Shown piece by piece: positions 62,903 to 64,000 of a stretch of DNA of 64,000 bases. Each line of letters opens with the position of its first letter. The stretch's first letter is position 1. The stretch comes from Desulfonauticus sp. Lineage in GTDB: Bacteria > Desulfobacterota > Desulfovibrionia > Desulfovibrionales > Desulfonatronovibrionaceae. The notes beneath the pieces are model-generated. The model was not told the origin of the DNA. It was given only the letters and a program-made list of their open reading frames with translations, and ran no database searches. The position numbers and the translations under genes were made by a program. Where the stretch lies: positions 54,070 through 118,069 of the forward strand of contig JAUZRP010000011.1 in NCBI GenBank assembly GCA_030950395.1, read 5' to 3'.

Positions 62903-63130
62903 TCAGACTACTCCGAGGAATTTTTCCCACCATCCAAGGAGTTGTCTTCTTTCTTCCAAGAAATCACTCCTCATGTAGGCTCTTGTAACTTTTGTCCCGA
63001 TTACATGCGCAAGTTGTGTTTCTATTACTTCAGATCCAAAACCATGTTCCTTTTGGTGCAAGTAGCATAACGTAGAGAAGGAACTCCTGAAACCGTGTGT
63101 CCGTAAGCTTTTTTGCCATAAGTGGGTAAC
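62903..63130 (-). pseudogene. C-terminal remnant of a P4-type tyrosine integrase
   Basis: SLRTHGFRSSFSTLCYLHQKEHGFGSEVIETQLAHVIGTKVTRAYMRSDFLEERRQLLGWWEKFLGVV*. Confidence 0.88.
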
Positions 63131-63280
63131 CTTTTTTTATCCGTTTTTTGGTTACCTAAATGTTACCCATTTTTTTGGGTTTTGCATAGTTTTTTCTGGT
63201 TTTGGGTAATCGTTATTTTGACCTTAACTTGTTGTTTTTTAAGGATTTAGCTTGGGAGGATTTTTGGGAGTTTTTATACT

Positions 63281-63643
63281 TGGTGGAGGCGGTGGGAGTT
63301 GAACCCACGTCCGGGAACGTTCGGAACAAGGCATCTACAGGCTTAGATCAGGTTTAACATCTCGTCTTTGGGTTAGCCCCTGATCCGGCGCCCAAAGACC
63401 AGCCTACTCCTATTTCACTAACAATCCCGTAGGCAAAGATTGTTAGCTAGCCTGATTTGACCGCCGTTTCTACCCTCCCCTCAGGCCAGGAAAGGTAGAA
63501 ACGCTGGCTTTAATTAAGCAGCCAGAGCGTATTCGTAATTATCGTTGGCATTTATTGCTTTGCTGCGTGTTTTACGAGGACCTCGCAGCACCTCGGCCTG
63601 CAACCTTGACCTCAACCATCCCCGTCGAAGCCATTTCGCCCCC
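63281..63643 (-). ncRNA. ssrA: tmRNA; tag peptide (A)NDNYEYALAA encoded at about 63514-63549
   Basis: 5' GGGGGCGAAATGGCTTCGACGGGG, resume codon region GCC AAC GAT AAT TAC GAA TAC GCT CTG GCT GCT TAA, 3' GTTCAACTCCCACCGCCTCCACCA; G3-U70 pair in the acceptor. Confidence 0.97.
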
Positions 63644-63718
63644 ATATTCTAGGGCTAAAAACAAAGAACTCTTTAAATTAAAAATAACCATAAATCTAGG
63701 TCATGACAAGAGTAAAAA

Positions 63719-63750
63719 CAAAAAACTCCTGATTTATACCAGGAGTTTTT
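63719..63750 (-). terminator. Hairpin aaaaactcctgatttataccaggagttttt between tRNA-Met and ssrA
   Basis: Inverted repeat ACTCCTG/CAGGAGT flanked by A and T runs. Confidence 0.8.
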
Positions 63751-63754
63751 AGCT

Positions 63755-63831
63755 TGGTAGCGAGGGAGGGACTTGAACCCCCGACTCTGCGGATATGAGC
63801 CGCATGCTCTAACCAGCTGAGCTACCTCGCC
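63755..63831 (-). tRNA. tRNA-Met, elongator-type (CAT anticodon; tRNA-Ile2 not fully excluded)
   Basis: GGCGAGGTAGCTCAGCTGGTTAGAGCATGCGGCTCATATCCGCAGAGTCGGGGGTTCAAGTCCCTCCCTCGCTACCA. Confidence 0.93.
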
Positions 63832-63887
63832 TCAAAGGTCAAATCTTTTATCCTTTTTTAAAAAAAAATCAAGTAAAATTTTGCCCC

Positions 63888-64000
63888 TCAAACCTGATCC
63901 AAAACAAACTCTGCCTCAAATTCCCTAGCTTCAAAAGTAACAATCTTTATCTTTACTCTTTTATCTTTAAACAACAAGTAGGGGGTTTCCAGGCTTAATT
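63888..64000 (-). CDS. 3' end of an unidentified CDS (5' part outside the window)
   Basis: Open frame LSLETPYLLFKDKRVKIKIVTFEAREFEAEFVLDQV*. Confidence 0.4.
   Translation of the reverse strand, partial: LSLETPYLLFKDKRVKIKIVTFEAREFEAEFVLDQV

Overview
The window is a compact, AT-rich bacterial chromosome segment. By gene content and order it resembles a low-GC Desulfovibrionales-type sulfate reducer, but that taxonomy is inference. Most genes lie on the minus strand. Housekeeping blocks include: lpxB (partial), mnmE, leuA-leuC-leuD-leuB, pssA/psd, ybeY/phoH, cysE/cysK, hisH/hisF, moaC/dnaJ/rpoZ, a Gld-like ABC cluster, secD/secF/yajC, class II aldolase, proB/obgE/typA/rpmA/rplU, a flagellar cluster flgB-flgC-fliE-fliF-fliG-fliH-fliI, a stand-alone IMP cyclohydrolase plus hflX, plsY, and a two-gene SUF-like cluster. 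RNA genes are tRNA-fMet, tRNA-Phe, tRNA-Met(CAT) and tmRNA (tag ANDNYEYALAA). The main points of interest are: (1) an orphan CARF-HEPN (Csx1/Csx2, DxTHG-type) gene with no CRISPR array or other cas gene in the window, followed by a Q-rich small protein of unknown function; (2) a dispersed family of about 100-130 bp intergenic repeats bounded by ACTGCAAAA...TTTTGCAGT, at least five copies; (3) a decayed islet at about 60.1-63.28 kb beside ssrA, holding a P4-type integrase 3' remnant, a disrupted HicAB module, an IS3 deletion remnant, a truncated Fic gene, an orphan RHH antitoxin, two separate +1 frameshifts in 8-nt homopolymers, and a G13 tract; (4) an hflX gene whose best-supported start codon is ATT; (5) a predicted globin-coupled EAL protein.
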